A stretch of DNA of 64,000 bases from Lyophyllum atratum (GCA_014905825.1 JACGCN010000006.1:2418001-2482000), one strand, 5' to 3'. Shown: positions 11,591-23,630, counted from the first letter of the stretch. A program made the numbers and translations. The notes: generated by a model from the letters alone, not told the origin.

Positions 11591-11668
11591 CCCTTGGCTC
11601 TCCAATGCCTCCCTCGGACTTCGTTCTCGCCCCGGATAATGAAAAGTGCCTCCTACTTCCAGCCCAGC

Positions 11669-11676
11669 TATAAAAA
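11669..11676 (+). promoter_or_regulatory. TATA box of the secreted double-psi barrel gene
   Basis: The sequence TATAAAAA lies 122 bases upstream of the ATG at 11791. A pyrimidine-rich stretch follows before the start codon. This is a good match to a fungal core promoter and suggests strong, regulated expression. Confidence 0.6.
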
Positions 11677-11790
11677 CCTCCTCAGAATTGGTGTCGTAAG
11701 CCCAATCAACCCACCCCACTCACTGCACTTCAGGACCCGTAACACACTCACTTGTTCTCAAACAATCCAGTCCTTTCTTCAATAACAACG

Positions 11791-12354
11791 ATGTCTTCCT
11801 CGTTCGGGTTCATCATGATTTTGGCAGCCTGCCTTGCAGCCCTCTTCTCCGCCGTCGCCATCGCGGCTCCTACAGCCGACATAGAGAAGCGTAGCTTCCT
11901 TGGCAAGGTCAGTTGCTCCCTCTTCGCTTTCTTTACCGCCTGGTTGATCTTGATTCTACCAGGCCACGTACTTTGCCGTCGGCCTCGGCAGTTGTGGACA
12001 GACCAACGTCGACAGCGACTATATCGTTGCCCTCAACCCAGAGAGATATGAAGGCGGCTCTCACTGCGGAAAGGTACTCATTCCATGTGCCTTTGACCGT
12101 GTATCAGCCAAGCCTTACCTGCGTTCTCTTCCAGAAAGTCCGCATCACCGTTTCGGGCAAGAGCGCTACGGCCACCGTCCGGGATACATGCCCCGGGTGC
12201 GGTCCTGGCGACCTTGGTATGTTGGATTTCACTGGACTGCTGTTATGGCTGTTTGCTGACCTTTGTGATGTGTATAGATATGTCTCCTTCGCTGTTCAAG
12301 CACTTTGCGTCGTTGGACAAGGGTATCTTCCAGATGAAGTGGAACTTCATCTGA
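11791..12354 (+). CDS. Small secreted double-psi beta-barrel protein (RlpA/barwin/RAFE-like)
   Basis: Four exons, about 120 residues. The N-terminus MSSSFGFIMILAACLAALFS is a signal peptide ending near AIAAP, then a short propeptide ends in IEKR, a Kex2-type dibasic site. The mature part reads ATYFAVGLGSCGQTNVDSDY, IVALNPERYEGGSHCGK, then RITVSGKSATATVRDTCPGC and DMSPSLFKHFASLDKGIFQM. This matches the fungal expansin-like/RlpA-like barrel with its paired cysteines and the D-L-[DS]-P-x-x-F block. In mushrooms such proteins are abundant in fruiting bodies and cell walls; the name riboflavin aldehyde-forming enzyme is applied to relatives but enzymatic activity is doubtful. Function here is unproven. 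Confidence 0.85.
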
Positions 12355-12878
12355 GCGCGCGTTGTACTATATTATTACTATATAGAGTAAAGCTTAGACT
12401 TAGGGATGTGTGACCCGTTCTGCGATTGCTGGTCTTTGGTATGCGGGTGATGCGCCTTGTGTAGTATTTATATGTTATATAACCGTTCGTCCACGTATCG
12501 ACCGCCAGACTCCACAAGACGATAGCTGGAGCCGGAAAAAAGGGAACTTCTGCTATACCCTTCTAAGACCACAACAGGACTTGTATGTTCCCATGTAACA
12601 CCTCTATGCATCATGCGCAAAGGACTGCCAAGCTCTGAGACGACATCATGAAAAGTGATCTCAAATTCACTTATCCGCTATCGAGTTTCGGATGTCCTTC
12701 GAGGTCGAGACTTGTCGAGTGCGCGACTTGTCGAGTGCGCGACGCGACGAAATATGATCACATGATGGCTGTAAAGTGACCTCGTGCCACTAATGGGGCT
12801 CTGAATGGAAATTTGATATGATTTTATCTTCCTCCTTACCATTCACTCATCTTCGACTCTTCTTTTACCCTGACAGTC
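12355..12878 (+). other. Intergenic spacer with a tandem repeat
   Basis: About 520 bases without a supported gene. It holds the 16-base direct repeat at 12711-12742. The last 60 bases are T/C-rich and are the likely promoter of the Asteroid-like gene. Confidence 0.5.
12711..12742 (+). repeat. Direct tandem repeat, 2 x 16 bp
   Basis: CTTGTCGAGTGCGCGA occurs twice without a gap (12711-12726 and 12727-12742), and GCGACGCGACGA follows. It lies 137 bases upstream of the Asteroid-like start codon. It is most likely a small replication slippage product. Confidence 0.8.
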
Positions 12879-15458
12879 ATGGGCGTCCACGGGTTGACCA
12901 CATATCTAAGAGAGAATCAGCGCGTTCTGTCTACCACCTTCACATTGCCTGCTAAGCAGCAAGATGCCAAACCTATTCCAATCGTTATAGACGGGTGGTC
13001 GTGAGTCATATTTAGCTCGATGACCTGCCGCTGTTTATCTGAATCAGATTCATTTACGACCTACATCGGAACTCAAACCTTCCATGGGTGTATGGTGGTG
13101 AATACGACCAATTCTCCAAACTTATTGCTGTGGTAGTACAAGCTTGGATTAAAGTGGGACTCAAACTATTTTTTATCTTCGACGGTCTGCATAGGTTTCA
13201 TGAGCACATCTTACTCGACCTGACAGCCTGTATGACTAGGTGCAGCCCCCGAGCTGAAATTTGCGACAATGGTCTCTCGTTTAGGACAGTCTCATGTCCA
13301 GCCATCGCTGTTGTTTTTCCGGACATCTCCTACCTCTCGGTCGACAGCCCGTTTCTTGAGCGAAACACGAATCATTCCACCATTGGCATATGCAACATGC
13401 ATACATACTTTGAAGGCTATCCAAAAGGATACGGACGCCCTAGAAGTTCATTTCGCCGACGAAGAAGGTGATCCTTATGCCGTTGAGCTTGCCGGCAGGA
13501 TCGGCGGTTATGTTGCCGGAAATGATTCTGATTTCGTTGTCCTCAACACGGAAGGCTACCTCGGATATATACCCCTGGAAGAGATGATCTGGCACGCACC
13601 CATATCTGCGGAAACTCCCTCTCACGAAGAAGATAGCGAGTTCCGAGAGGTCCGCAAACCGAAAGCAAAAAGGAGAGCCGGCACCAGCACAGGTGTCGGC
13701 AGAGGTATAATACCGCCCGATGCCACAGAACAATTGACGTTGTCCCTGACTGTTTACACACCCGACGTTCTGGCGGCGCATTTGAAGATCCCAGTCACGC
13801 TTTTGCCACTACTCGGTGCACTCGTCGGCAATGACTTCTCCATCCAATCTGAAGTGAACCGCCGAAACACCCAGTCCCTGTTTTTTGGCAAGCACCTGTC
13901 TTTGTCGCAACGGATCAACTTCGTGGCCTCCACTATGCAGACCATTTTATCCTCCGTTTCACAAAAACGCAAAAAGCAGACACACCAAGTTGGTAGTGTC
14001 ATGGACCTCATAGATAGAGCGGTCAACGCGTTGCTCGCGCGCTTGATTACAACGATTGGGTCAGGCGAGGTTGATAACATCGTCGATAAGATCGTGGAAG
14101 CCACACTCCAGTATGCGATACCCAGACGCGAGGACGACACGTTGGAACAGGGAGATCTTTCACCATCTAGGGTTTGTGCCCTACATGAGTCGGAGGCATG
14201 CCCATTATTACCATTGCTGTCTCGACGGGTCGTCGCCGCAGGTGAATCATCTACAGAGGGAAATGATGAGTTGCAGGATATGATTGCGCTGCGCGCACGC
14301 TACTTGGATGCTTATCGCCACGGTCAGCTCGCTCCGAAAATCATGGACATCCTAAGCTCTGCTACCTTCTGGCCGAGACTTTTCCTTGAAAATCCGGACT
14401 TCGAGACGGTCAGCCGGAGCGTCGGGAGACCGATCCGGGAGTGGATATATTCGATACTCCATGACGCTGTTGGATTACCGGAGTCGCCGGAAGTGGAGAA
14501 TGACGATGATTCTGAAGAGGATGAGGAGGATGTGGAAACCGAAGACGAGCTGATTGATGTGGTGGAATCTGATAGTGAAGATGGAGACGATCCTTTGGCG
14601 CCTTTGAAAGGTGAACTCCATCGTCTCCATGGCTCGGATGACGAAGGAACAGGCACGTCCGCAGCATCTTCTTCGCGCCTACGTCGCCCATCAAGGCCGC
14701 CAATAGTGACCGAATACCTCCGGCGTGGGACACGAGTAGCTGAGGAGGCGATGACAGTGAGACCTCTTCATGATCTCCTTTCATCCATTTCGCTACCTGA
14801 ATCTGACACCCCCCTTCCATTGCGACAACCTGAAGAAAGATTAACCGTTCTCCTTCGGGCCCTTGAATCCGATTTCCCCTTGGTTAGGGAATTGCCACCT
14901 GAGCAAAGGCTTCCCGTTGTGGTCATACGTTGGGTTTTGCGAACCATCCACCTTCGCGCAGAGGAGACGAAGAGTAAGGAGCGCGAAAAGGAACGCTGGA
15001 CCAAGCGCGAAATGATCTCCTTCCTCGCTTCGTTCAATTGGACAGCTTCGCCGATATCTGTAGCTCAAGAGCCCACGCCCCAAGAGCCCACACCCATCCT
15101 TGATCGCAATGTCCAGCTAATGGCTCAGGCGCTCCAGGCGCTTGAGAGCGTAGATCACCTTTCCCAGGTTCTCCTGCTCACAGACGCGCTGCCTCCTTCA
15201 GTGCATCTGCTCTCTGGCAGAGCATTCCACGGATATTTGGCTGTAGGCACCGCGCTCGACCAGACGGCTGTTCCTTCTGCAATGATAGAAGCTGCCTCAT
15301 ACGGTCTGGAGTCTGCTTTTGGAGAAGATCGTTATGTTAAGAAAGCAAAGAAGGCAAAGAACGGGACCGGGAATAGTCCAGTTCTTACCACCGGAAATCC
15401 CAAGGGTAATCCAGGGGGCGGTGGGTTATTTAGACTTCTTGCGGATATAGATAATTAG
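12879..15458 (+). CDS. Asteroid-like protein with XPG/FEN1 nuclease fold
   Basis: Three exons: 12879-13000, 13048-13184, 13240-15458; 825 residues. The N-terminus MGVHGLTTYLRENQ and the PIVIDGWSFIYDLHRN block are the XPG N-terminal region of Asteroid-family proteins. FFIFDGAAPELKFATMVSRL, joined across intron 2, is the FDG motif. The internal XPG part is AGRIGGYVAGNDSDFVVLN, with an intact acidic D-S-D, followed by GYLGYIPLEEMIW. Residues from about 500 to 545 are a strongly acidic low-complexity segment (EEDEEDVETEDE and neighbours). The C-terminus is basic with a glycine-rich end. Asteroid relatives have been linked to RNA or DNA processing, but no firm biochemical role is known, so nuclease activity is only possible. 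Confidence 0.82.
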
Positions 15459-15773
15459 CCGTAAATGGGGGCAAATGTTCTTTGATTTTGCTATGCATTC
15501 AAATCACCTGTGTCTCACGAGTCACATAGCAATAAACAACGCACCGCCGTCCCACCAATTGCCGACACTCGACATGATTCGATCATCTGAGCCGTCCATT
15601 TGGGTACCAATGGGCGCTTGTTTTACTTGCGTGCAGTGCCCTCCGCGATCATATTGATCAGAAACCGCACAGCATCGCAGCGTGAAGTCTTTTGCCATTG
15701 CCTTATAAAACGCGTTGCAATCCGCTGTCTCTCTCTACACCCGAACACCCACTTTTCGAAGCTCATCCATCTC
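15459..15773 (+). other. Intergenic, no gene seen
   Basis: About 315 bases between convergently spaced plus-strand genes. No supported gene; the pyrimidine-rich 15720-15770 part is the likely leader of the next gene. Confidence 0.5.
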
Positions 15774-16285
15774 ATGGCCACATATCGCTCCGAGCCTCCC
15801 GTACCCACGGACATCATCACCTACCGTTTGCAGTCCAAACTCGTTTACGTAAGGCCAGCTGACAACTATGAGGTGAGCGACCGTTAAGCCGATACGACTG
15901 GACATGACTGACGTCCACGCAGCAAGCACTGGACTTTGCTCAGAAAGAATTCCCTGACGAGCTGGCGGGTGTTTCACGCGATCGCATCTCATTCAATATT
16001 ACGGCCAAGATGAACGGCGAGCATCGACATGTGCGGATTTCGGAGAGTGCATGGGTAGCAGCTGTGACGAGATTACTGCGAGGGGAGGTCATTGACGTGC
16101 ATGTGCGACCGCCGCCTGGGACTATAGATACCAAAGATGCCCCGCCACCTCAGTATCTGGAGGTCCCCCAGCCAACACTGCGCCACTCCACGTCTACTCC
16201 ATCTTCACCATATCATCGTTCACGAGACCCATCGCCATCACCGTCAGAGAAAGTTTCATCACGTTCTTGGTTTGGGAAGCATTAA
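15774..16285 (+). CDS. Conserved-looking small hypothetical protein
   Basis: Two exons (15774-15872, 15923-16285), 153 residues. I do not recognise the family. The first 100 residues look folded: TDIITYRLQSKLVYVRPADN, then ALDFAQKEFPDELAGV, ISFNITAKMNGEHRHVRISE and AWVAAVTRLLRGEVIDVHVR. The alternation of beta-like stretches with one helix and the length of about 90 residues are compatible with a ubiquitin-like or PB1-like fold. The last 50 residues are Pro/Ser-rich and disordered. There is no signal peptide or membrane segment. Splicing is clean (GAG/GTGAGC, CGCAG/CAAGCA) and keeps frame, which supports a real gene. Confidence 0.7.
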
Positions 16286-16418
16286 AGACATCGGGATACG
16301 GGGACGCACTCATCATATACCCATACACTAATATACCCTAGAGCCACAAGCACCCATCTTCATGCATCGCCGAACAATTGAGACTGGCTCCTGCATAGAT
16401 GGAATAGTCACTTGATCT

Positions 16419-18058
16419 CCTAGAATATCTGGTTGCCATCGGCGTCATAATAGACAGGGTGGATTGGCCGGAGGGCGATCCCCCATGGAAAGGCAAAGAA
16501 CCAATCCTGAAAGAGGTCGGGGAAGCGTACGGCGTTAGGTGCGACTGTGCCTCAACAAGGCCTTGCTTCTGAACGTGGCGTTATACTGCAGCAGGTTGTT
16601 AATATCTCGAACCCAATCGTCCTCTTTTCCGGGTCCCGCTCCCTCGAGGTGTTCATCTGTATCAGCATCCGCAATGGATGATCGATTGATACAGGGCACT
16701 GGATACGGAGATGCCTGTACATTTACAGACTCGCCTGGATGGAGCACGTGTGATGTACGCCCATCCATTGAGATGCCTGCAGGTGCACGACTACGATCAC
16801 CTATCTACGTCGGGCGTCAACACATGTTTGACTCAAGTGGATTAGGATAGAGTTTGACGTACTCGCAAGGTGATGACAGATGATGACGGGAACACAAGGG
16901 GCCGGAAAGACAAACTTCTTGGGCATATTGGGGTCAGTACCAGTGCACTTAACGATGGGTGCACGATTGGACCGCCAGCAGATAGAGAATAAGCCGTTGA
17001 ACCTGTTGGCGTTGAAACAATCAAGCCATCAGACTATGATAACAGCGGTGGATATATTAGTTTTTATCGCACTGGAACCAGTGCTGATAAAACATACAAC
17101 TGCTTCTGTAAGATGTTGACCATCCACAAATATATCAATGGTGTTCAGATGTGGGCTTGATCCACGATGCAGAGCAATTTCATTCATAACCTGCCAATCT
17201 GAGCATTGCTAAGCGCTGGAGACGAGGTCGAGAGTTGTAGACACACCGTCCCCATCATTTCCCTTTTTCCCGAGATCGTTGTTATAGAACGTGCAAGCCA
17301 GTCGCATTCGGTTCAGAATGGTGGCCTTTCCTAGGTATACACTCTCCAGTGCCTTAGCGAAATCGTCGATGTCTAATGCACAGTCAAACCTGGTCCCAGC
17401 TGAGCATGATGGGACTTACGGAAAGGAAGTAGGAATCCTAGAGTACCCATCGAAAAACTCAACACAGGTGGGACAGCACCAGCGCTGAATAACGACGATG
17501 CGTGTAAAATTGTACCATCACCCCCAAGGGTGACCACCAGATCGATTTTCTCGGCGTTGGGACCTGAGCAGCATAAAGATTTGAGTTCGAGACCTGAGTG
17601 GAAGTTGACTGACCTGGTGCCCATACTTCTGCACCATGTGGTATATCTGGCCTATCTTCGTGGAAGACTCTTACGCCAGGGTATGTTGAATGTACGTGTC
17701 TGATGAGAACCAAGCATTACTTTCAAGTATGCCGTCAATACAAGGCTGCTTACTCAAGTAATGCATCGATGGCGAGTATAACTGGTTGGGTTCGTAGTTT
17801 GTTTACAATGAGTATACTGTTGGGAGCTTGTCGCCATCTGCACTTCCGGTGGTCTCAAGTAGAGAAAGGCTATAAGGCGAGGTATACTAACGTTGGCGGT
17901 CCTATGGTGGGGACGTTTTGTATTCTTGACGTCGAGAGGAACCGGTGCCGTTGAGAAGAAATCTTGTGTCTCGGTATCAAATTTGAGGTCATAGGAGATG
18001 TCCGGGATTGACAATGTCTGGCATAACGCGCAGTGTGGTATAGAAATGAGGAAAACAT
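16419..18058 (-). CDS. NAD(H) kinase, mitochondrial type (Pos5-like)
   Basis: Phosphorylates NAD or NADH to NADP(H), supplying reductant inside the organelle. The ATG at 18058 opens [20 protein letters not shown], a run without acidic residues and rich in Arg and Ser through [12 protein letters not shown], a typical mitochondrial presequence. Intron 1 (GTTAGT donor, TGCAG acceptor) joins GPPT to [19 protein letters not shown]. The next exons give [20 protein letters not shown], the catalytic [42 protein letters not shown] and [24 protein letters not shown] and the [15 protein letters not shown] block are diagnostic. The protein ends [14 protein letters not shown]. Several short introns are required. 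The mitochondrial location is inferred from the N-terminus. Confidence 0.9.
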
Positions 18059-18121
18059 TGCAGGGAGAGAAGTTCTTGCACCAGTGAAGTAGTCAGAGTC
18101 AAGATCCTAACCCTAGACTAG

Positions 18122-18135
18122 GTGTGTGTGTGTGT
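18122..18135 (+). repeat. GT dinucleotide microsatellite
   Basis: Seven GT units lie between the divergent NAD kinase and BRCT-protein genes. A CACGTG-like element (ACACGTGACACG) follows about 15 bases later. Both are in the shared promoter region. Confidence 0.8.
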
Positions 18136-18301
18136 CAATGACCCACTGACACGTGACACGCGCCTATTTTCAACATTGGCCAACTTCGCCGTCACTTGCA
18201 AGGGTTGGCCAGAGTTGACGTGACTCGGACCCGCTGCACCCACCCAACCCTGCCTCACCTACACCGCGCGCGACAGCGAACCCGCATGCTCATTACTGAC
18301 G

Positions 18302-21300
18302 ATGCCTAGCTCTATCTTTGCCGAGAGGCGTACACGATCGCAGGTCACACTACCTGATCAACTCCTCTTCCAATTGTCCCAAGGATCGCCGTTGAAAGAC
18401 GCGCGAACGGCGCTAAGAAACAGCAACCACACCTACGCAGAGCCTTTGAACGACACACGCGTCGAAAGCGCGGAGGAGACCGACGACGAGCTCCTCTTAT
18501 CACCTGGAAAGGTTCCCCCCACAGCACGAACAAACAAGCGCTCCGTTTCGCCACCACTACAGGACCAATATACTTCTCAACCAGACTCACCCTCGAAGGG
18601 GCGAGAACTTAAACGGCTAAAGCGCGATGAGGATGGTGGAACCACGAGAGTGGGCGAAAGTAGCAAGGACCCCATCACATTCGCACCTCGTTCTCTGCAC
18701 AGTCGGAGTCTCTCACAACCTGAGCCAGAAAAGAAGCCATCTCGTACTCGCTCGGGCACGACCACTGGCTCCGGCTCTAGCACCCCGAGTACGACGAAAT
18801 CTAACTCTAATGAAAGTGCACAGGCTGGCAAAGGAAGAGCACAATCAGTTCCACTCTTTCCTTCGTCTTCATCCTCAGCCATCGTGCATATTGACCTCAG
18901 GAATCCACCGCCGTCGCCGCATCGTGCTCGGTCACGTTCTCCTTCGAAAGAAAGGGAGCTGCGCATCATTTCAGGGCCTCCGACGATCCCAAGGCTGGAT
19001 ACCATTTCGGACGAGGCAGAAATGGGAATGAACATCGATGACGATACCACGGAACTATCAAACGCGCAAATGTCTCTTCGATCTGCTGTCACCGATACTC
19101 TTGATAATCCTGATCTCAACGCCATATCTGGTGACGCCCTGGCTAAAGCGATGTCACCACAACATCCCGCAAACGCGTCTCCGACCCATGTACCATCTAT
19201 TCCTATTCTCTATGAGCCCCCGTCCACGCCAACTTCCCGTCAACCCATCATGACCCCATTGTCACCATTGACACCACTTCCCGAAACACCGCACTCATCG
19301 AAGTGCACGACTAGCACAGAGAATAGATTCGCTGGAACTGGCTGGGGAACGAGCCTCGAGGAAGGGGAAGGAGAAGAGGTTCGTGGCTCACCATACCATC
19401 ATCCTCATGACTAAATATATTCTAGCCTCTTGTCTCCTCCCTAGCCCCAGCACCTTCGAAACCATTGCCAAGTCTCGAGGTGACGACGAAAAGTCGGCTT
19501 CCCCGCCCTTCAAGCTTACTCAACATAGCCTCTTTCGCAAAAGGCTCTCAACCCACGCATTCTTCGATACCCGCCGCGAAACAAACGCAGATGGGGCCCC
19601 CATCTGTTGTTCCAAGTGCAACGAAAACCTTAGTTCCGGGCACATCGAAACCCGCAATTGCGTCGGATGACGCAAAGGATGCCTTCGCGATGATGATGGC
19701 GAGGTCGCGTGAAGCTGGCGATAAGGGCGAGGCCAAAGGTAAAGGAAAGGCCACGGCCACCAAATCCGGGTCTTCCTCTAAGACCACTGCGAAAGCTTCT
19801 AGTAGGCCTAAAACCGCCCAGAAGGTCAAGACCAATGGCAAGGGCAAAGAACCGGAAGCCCGTCCTCCCAAGAAGACCATCAAGATGCTGATGAAGCCTA
19901 AGGCTGAACCGAAACCGAAGCCTGTCGTCGTACCCGTACCCTCTTCTTCCAACGAATCCGAGGCAGAGGACAGACCTCCTTCTCTTCGAGCATCTTCCCC
20001 TGCCAACACCCCTCCTCATAGTCGCCCTGCAAGTCCGCCAATCATGGATGTATCTATGGAAAGCATTGCTCATACTACGACGGTCGAGGACAGACCTCCG
20101 GATCTACCAGAAGATATCCCGCCTACTCCACCTCTCACGTTGAATCTAACTGAGGCAGAACCTCTCCTTGAGATTACTACTGAGTCTCCACGACAAGCGG
20201 CGCAACGTCTCCCTTCCACCACTCCGATAGCTCTTGTCGAAATGAACGAGGTCGAGGTCATGGACACGCCAGGAGAGCCTGCAATAGAACTCCTCAATGA
20301 TCAACGAGCTCCTGAACCTAGCGCGATGGATCTAACGGCGCCGGCTGTTGCAGAGCCCGCTGTGAGGGAACCTGCGAAGGCGGAGTCTGCGAAGGCGGAT
20401 TTAACCGCCACAGAGCCAACCACGACGGAATCAATCGCTACGCCCATCGCCACAGACGCGATCGCCGCAGAGCCCATCGCCACGGAGAGCACCGCGACAC
20501 AACCTACCTTGAGGGAACCTGCAATAACGAAGCCTGCCGCGACGAAGCCCACGAAGACGAAACTACACATTTCGAAGCGGGTGCCGACGACTGTTGCTCC
20601 TGCAAATCGTGTCACAAGAAGCGTATCATCAAAACGGAATCAGAAAGCACCCGAAGTGCCCAAACGTAGGTCATAACCACGTCCTTTGGAATATCATAAG
20701 TGACTCTCCGCAGCCACCCCTAGGAAGACGTCGGAGAAGCAAACCCTGGCCAAGAAGAAGTCAATTCCCGTCATAATACCAGTGATTTCTGGTTCTTCGA
20801 GCAAGACAACCGATCATACCCTCCAAGAGGACATGGGGTCGAAGTCAAGTCTCTCTGATCTACGCACAGATCCCGCCGAGCCTGCTCTACTACCGGGATC
20901 ACCGATGAAGCTTAGCTCGCCCGCGAAGGCGACGAAGGAAACTTCAATGGCCAGACTTTCGTCGAAAGCAGCGAAAATATCGCTTTCGAAATCTCCTGTA
21001 AAGCTCAAACCTGCGAAATCAGCAACGCCTTCTCCGAATAAACTTACTCGGTCTGCATCCATGTTCTCTTCGCGGCCTACAGGTGGGTCTACATCCAAAA
21101 CAGTGAGATCCAAATTGAGCCTTGTTCACAGGTACTTTATCTCGAACGTTCACGTTTTCTGGATATGGCAATAAAGCTGGGTCGTCCTTGTCGACGCTAT
21201 CAAGTGCCCTAGAGAAACTTCACCGACCACCTCCCGGACGGCCCAATACCAGCATGGGTTTCAATAGGGATTATTCGGACACCAGCTTTGAACTCAAGAC

Positions 21301-22812
21301 CACAAGCAAAGATGACACATCTGTTGGCCCATCCGGTTCGAGTCATTCGAACGAAGGCACCACTTCACAAGCTGCGTCCGAAACTTCTCGGTCGGTGGAA
21401 AGGACTCTGATCAGCGGGCCTCGTTCGTCGATTACCGGGAACTCTATCTTCGGAAAGGGGACGATGATGCGTGGTACAGGTGGCTTCAAGGTGCCAGGGA
21501 ACGTCCTGAAACCCGGCGTGCGTACATTCGGCGTAGGGAGTGGTGCATTTGCGGGTGCTTCGAGAGCAAGGACCATGCAAAAGGCCAGTCGGAAGCCGGG
21601 CTTGCCGAGCGTGATGGCAAGCCCAGTGAAAGGGGGCGACAGGGGAGACGCTATGAATCTGGGAGAAGATGAGGCTAGTGTACCTGAAGCAGGGAGCCCA
21701 ACCACCGCCTCTACTGAAGCGCCGGCCGACCAGCAAGTGCCGCTGAATGATAAGGGCAAAGGCAAAGAACGCTCAAGGGAAGCCTGGACATCAAATGCGT
21801 CTAGACGGGTTTCTCTTGCCTCACAGGCCCTCTCCCAATCATTGAATGCGGCTCCTCCGAAAGAGACCACGGGTTTGGGCTTAATGGGACCCCCAGCAAC
21901 GCCTAACAGTAAGGGGAATAGGAGCGCAAGCAGCACTTATCCTTCCTCCAAGGCATCGACATCATCTGGCGGCGAGGCTTCAGACCGAGTCAGCCCGAGC
22001 ACCCGCAGTTTGACTATGAGTCTCAGAAACGCACCAAGTACTAGCAAGGTTGCAACCACCACAGCGTCAGCGGCGACTACCCGCGTTTCTGAGGTCTTGA
22101 AGACGCTTGAAGATTGTGTCATCTTCGTCGATGTGAGGACAGACGACGGAGATGAGGCCGGTTCTTTGTTTGTAGAGATGTTGGAAGGAGTAGGCGCTCG
22201 AGTAGGTCCACCTTGGGACTCGGAACTTTTATTTGTTTAATTGCTTCACTTTTCAGGTTCTGACCCGTGTTGGTCAAACGTGTACTCATATCGTCTTCAA
22301 GAACGGTTTGATGAGTACATTGAATCGCTATCGGTATGCAAACCTCGTTGCGGTTTCCATCAAACTGTGACGACTCATTGTTTTTGTCTAATTAGCTTAC
22401 TGCGTGATCCGAAGCCGCTCGTAGTGGGTATCGCATGGGTAGTTGAATGCGTGGAGCAGAGGAAGCAGGTTGATGAAACCAAGTTCCTGATCGACCTGGA
22501 AGGAATGAATGTTAGCGGCACAAACAAGGTAAGGCTTGTAGAACTTCATCTCTGTTTTGGCATTAACCCAAATAACGCAGCGTCGACGCTCCATGCTTCC
22601 GAAATTGATATCTCGCAGTTTCGATGAAAGGGGATCATCAGACGTTGAAGGCGATGTTTCCATGGATGGGTCCACGTCATGTAAGTGAATTCAGCCCATG
22701 TCTTCATTCCACTCAAAACCTACGCTGATGACGTACAGCCATGACAGTGGACGACGACCTCACTCCCCTGGAAAAGGCAAGAAGGCGAAAGGCTATCACT
22801 TCAACTCGGTGA
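18302..22812 (+). CDS. Long disordered nuclear protein with one C-terminal microcephalin-like BRCT domain
   Basis: Starts MPSSIFAERRTRSQVTLPDQ. About 1,100 residues of Ser/Pro/Lys-rich sequence follow, with many SP/TP sites, basic clusters and a degenerate EPA/ATE repeat around 20330-20570. Donor GTTCGT near 19379 splices in frame to CCTCTTGTC after TTCTAG. The C-terminal BRCT begins CVIFVDVRTDDGDEAGSLFV, continues GARVLTRVGQTCTHIVFKNG, and carries the signature Trp in LVVGIAWVVECVEQRKQVDE. It ends with LEGMNVSGTNKRRRSMLPK; the last exon is LTPLEKARRRKAITSTR. The VFVDV start, THV[IV]FK-type block and K-[RK]-[RK]-x-M-x-PK tail resemble the first BRCT of vertebrate MCPH1 as I know it. A chromatin or DNA-damage role is inferred. 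Confidence 0.8.
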
Positions 22813-23493
22813 CTTTGTTCGACCGTCATTTCCCAAGCATGTGTGAGATACTTTATTTTATGATTACGACCTTTACGACTACAGTAAACCTTCGGATTTA
22901 TTTTTTACCCCCACATTGGGACACATGTGTATTCCAAACACGTTCGCATAGAACATGCATTTTCAATTCTATCACGTATACCACGTTACACTACCATCTC
23001 TCCTATCACCTTTCCTTGATGCTGAACACATTCAAGGAGGGCGCTACAAATCCGGGCCACTCATGTACTAAAATATAACCTTTCAACATTTCTGTAAGCA
23101 TGTCTCCATTGACACATCTGATTCCGTTACACAGATTGGACTTAGATTCCGAAATTTTATCCCTCTTCCTTGGATAGGTTGAACTAAACCTGGAACTTGC
23201 CCGGTGTTGCCTTCTTCAGGATGCAAGCATCCACCAGCACGTCTCCAGTGCAGCTGGGTTACAGCGCCCGAGGGATGAAGCCACACTAGATTTCGACATT
23301 AATTGTGTGATAGGTCTACTACACATATAAAACATCCCTGCCCGGCATCGATCGACATTGAGCACGAAATCTAACTTCTGGCGCCTCCCTTGGATTTTCC
23401 TAGACAGACACCCTGTCAGTCGTTCCTCCAGTCTGTACGTGCAGCGTTTCAAGGCCGCTCGCCATATTATCATACTACACTATCGTTATCAAC
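22813..23493 (+). other. Intergenic, no gene seen
   Basis: About 680 AT-rich bases between the BRCT gene and the first tRNA. No supported protein or RNA gene was found. Confidence 0.6.
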
Positions 23494-23567
23494 GGTTCGA
23501 TGGCGTAGTTGGTTATCGCATCTGTCTAACACACAGAAGGTCCTCAGTTCGAGCCTGGGTCGAATCA
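23494..23567 (+). tRNA. tRNA-Val (anticodon AAC), copy 1
   Basis: Acceptor GGTTCGA pairs with TCGAATC, discriminator A. The anticodon arm is TCTGT-CTAACAC-ACAGA with AAC in the loop, and the T arm is CTCAG-TTCGAGC-CTGGG. There is no intron. A TTTT run four bases after the end is the Pol III terminator. The sequence is identical to the copy at 25942, and its end is 63 bp from the palC start codon. Confidence 0.96.
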
Positions 23568-23630
23568 CTTTTGCCTCTTTTGGGGCGCGGAGCCTAATCA
23601 CACCTAACCAGGGTCACTCACTCACCTCCG

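Noticed and set aside
14324..14656. Ser-rich minus-strand frame opposite the Asteroid-like gene
   Set aside because: It is the antisense shadow of the acidic Glu/Asp repeat (GAGGAT reads as Ser on the other strand).
18345..19125. Antisense frames over the first exon of the BRCT protein
   Set aside because: Same reason: GC-rich codon bias keeps the opposite strand free of stops.
19548..20073. Long antisense frames opposite the BRCT protein
   Set aside because: Antisense of low-complexity Pro/Ala/Lys codons; the sense strand has matching introns and a conserved domain downstream.
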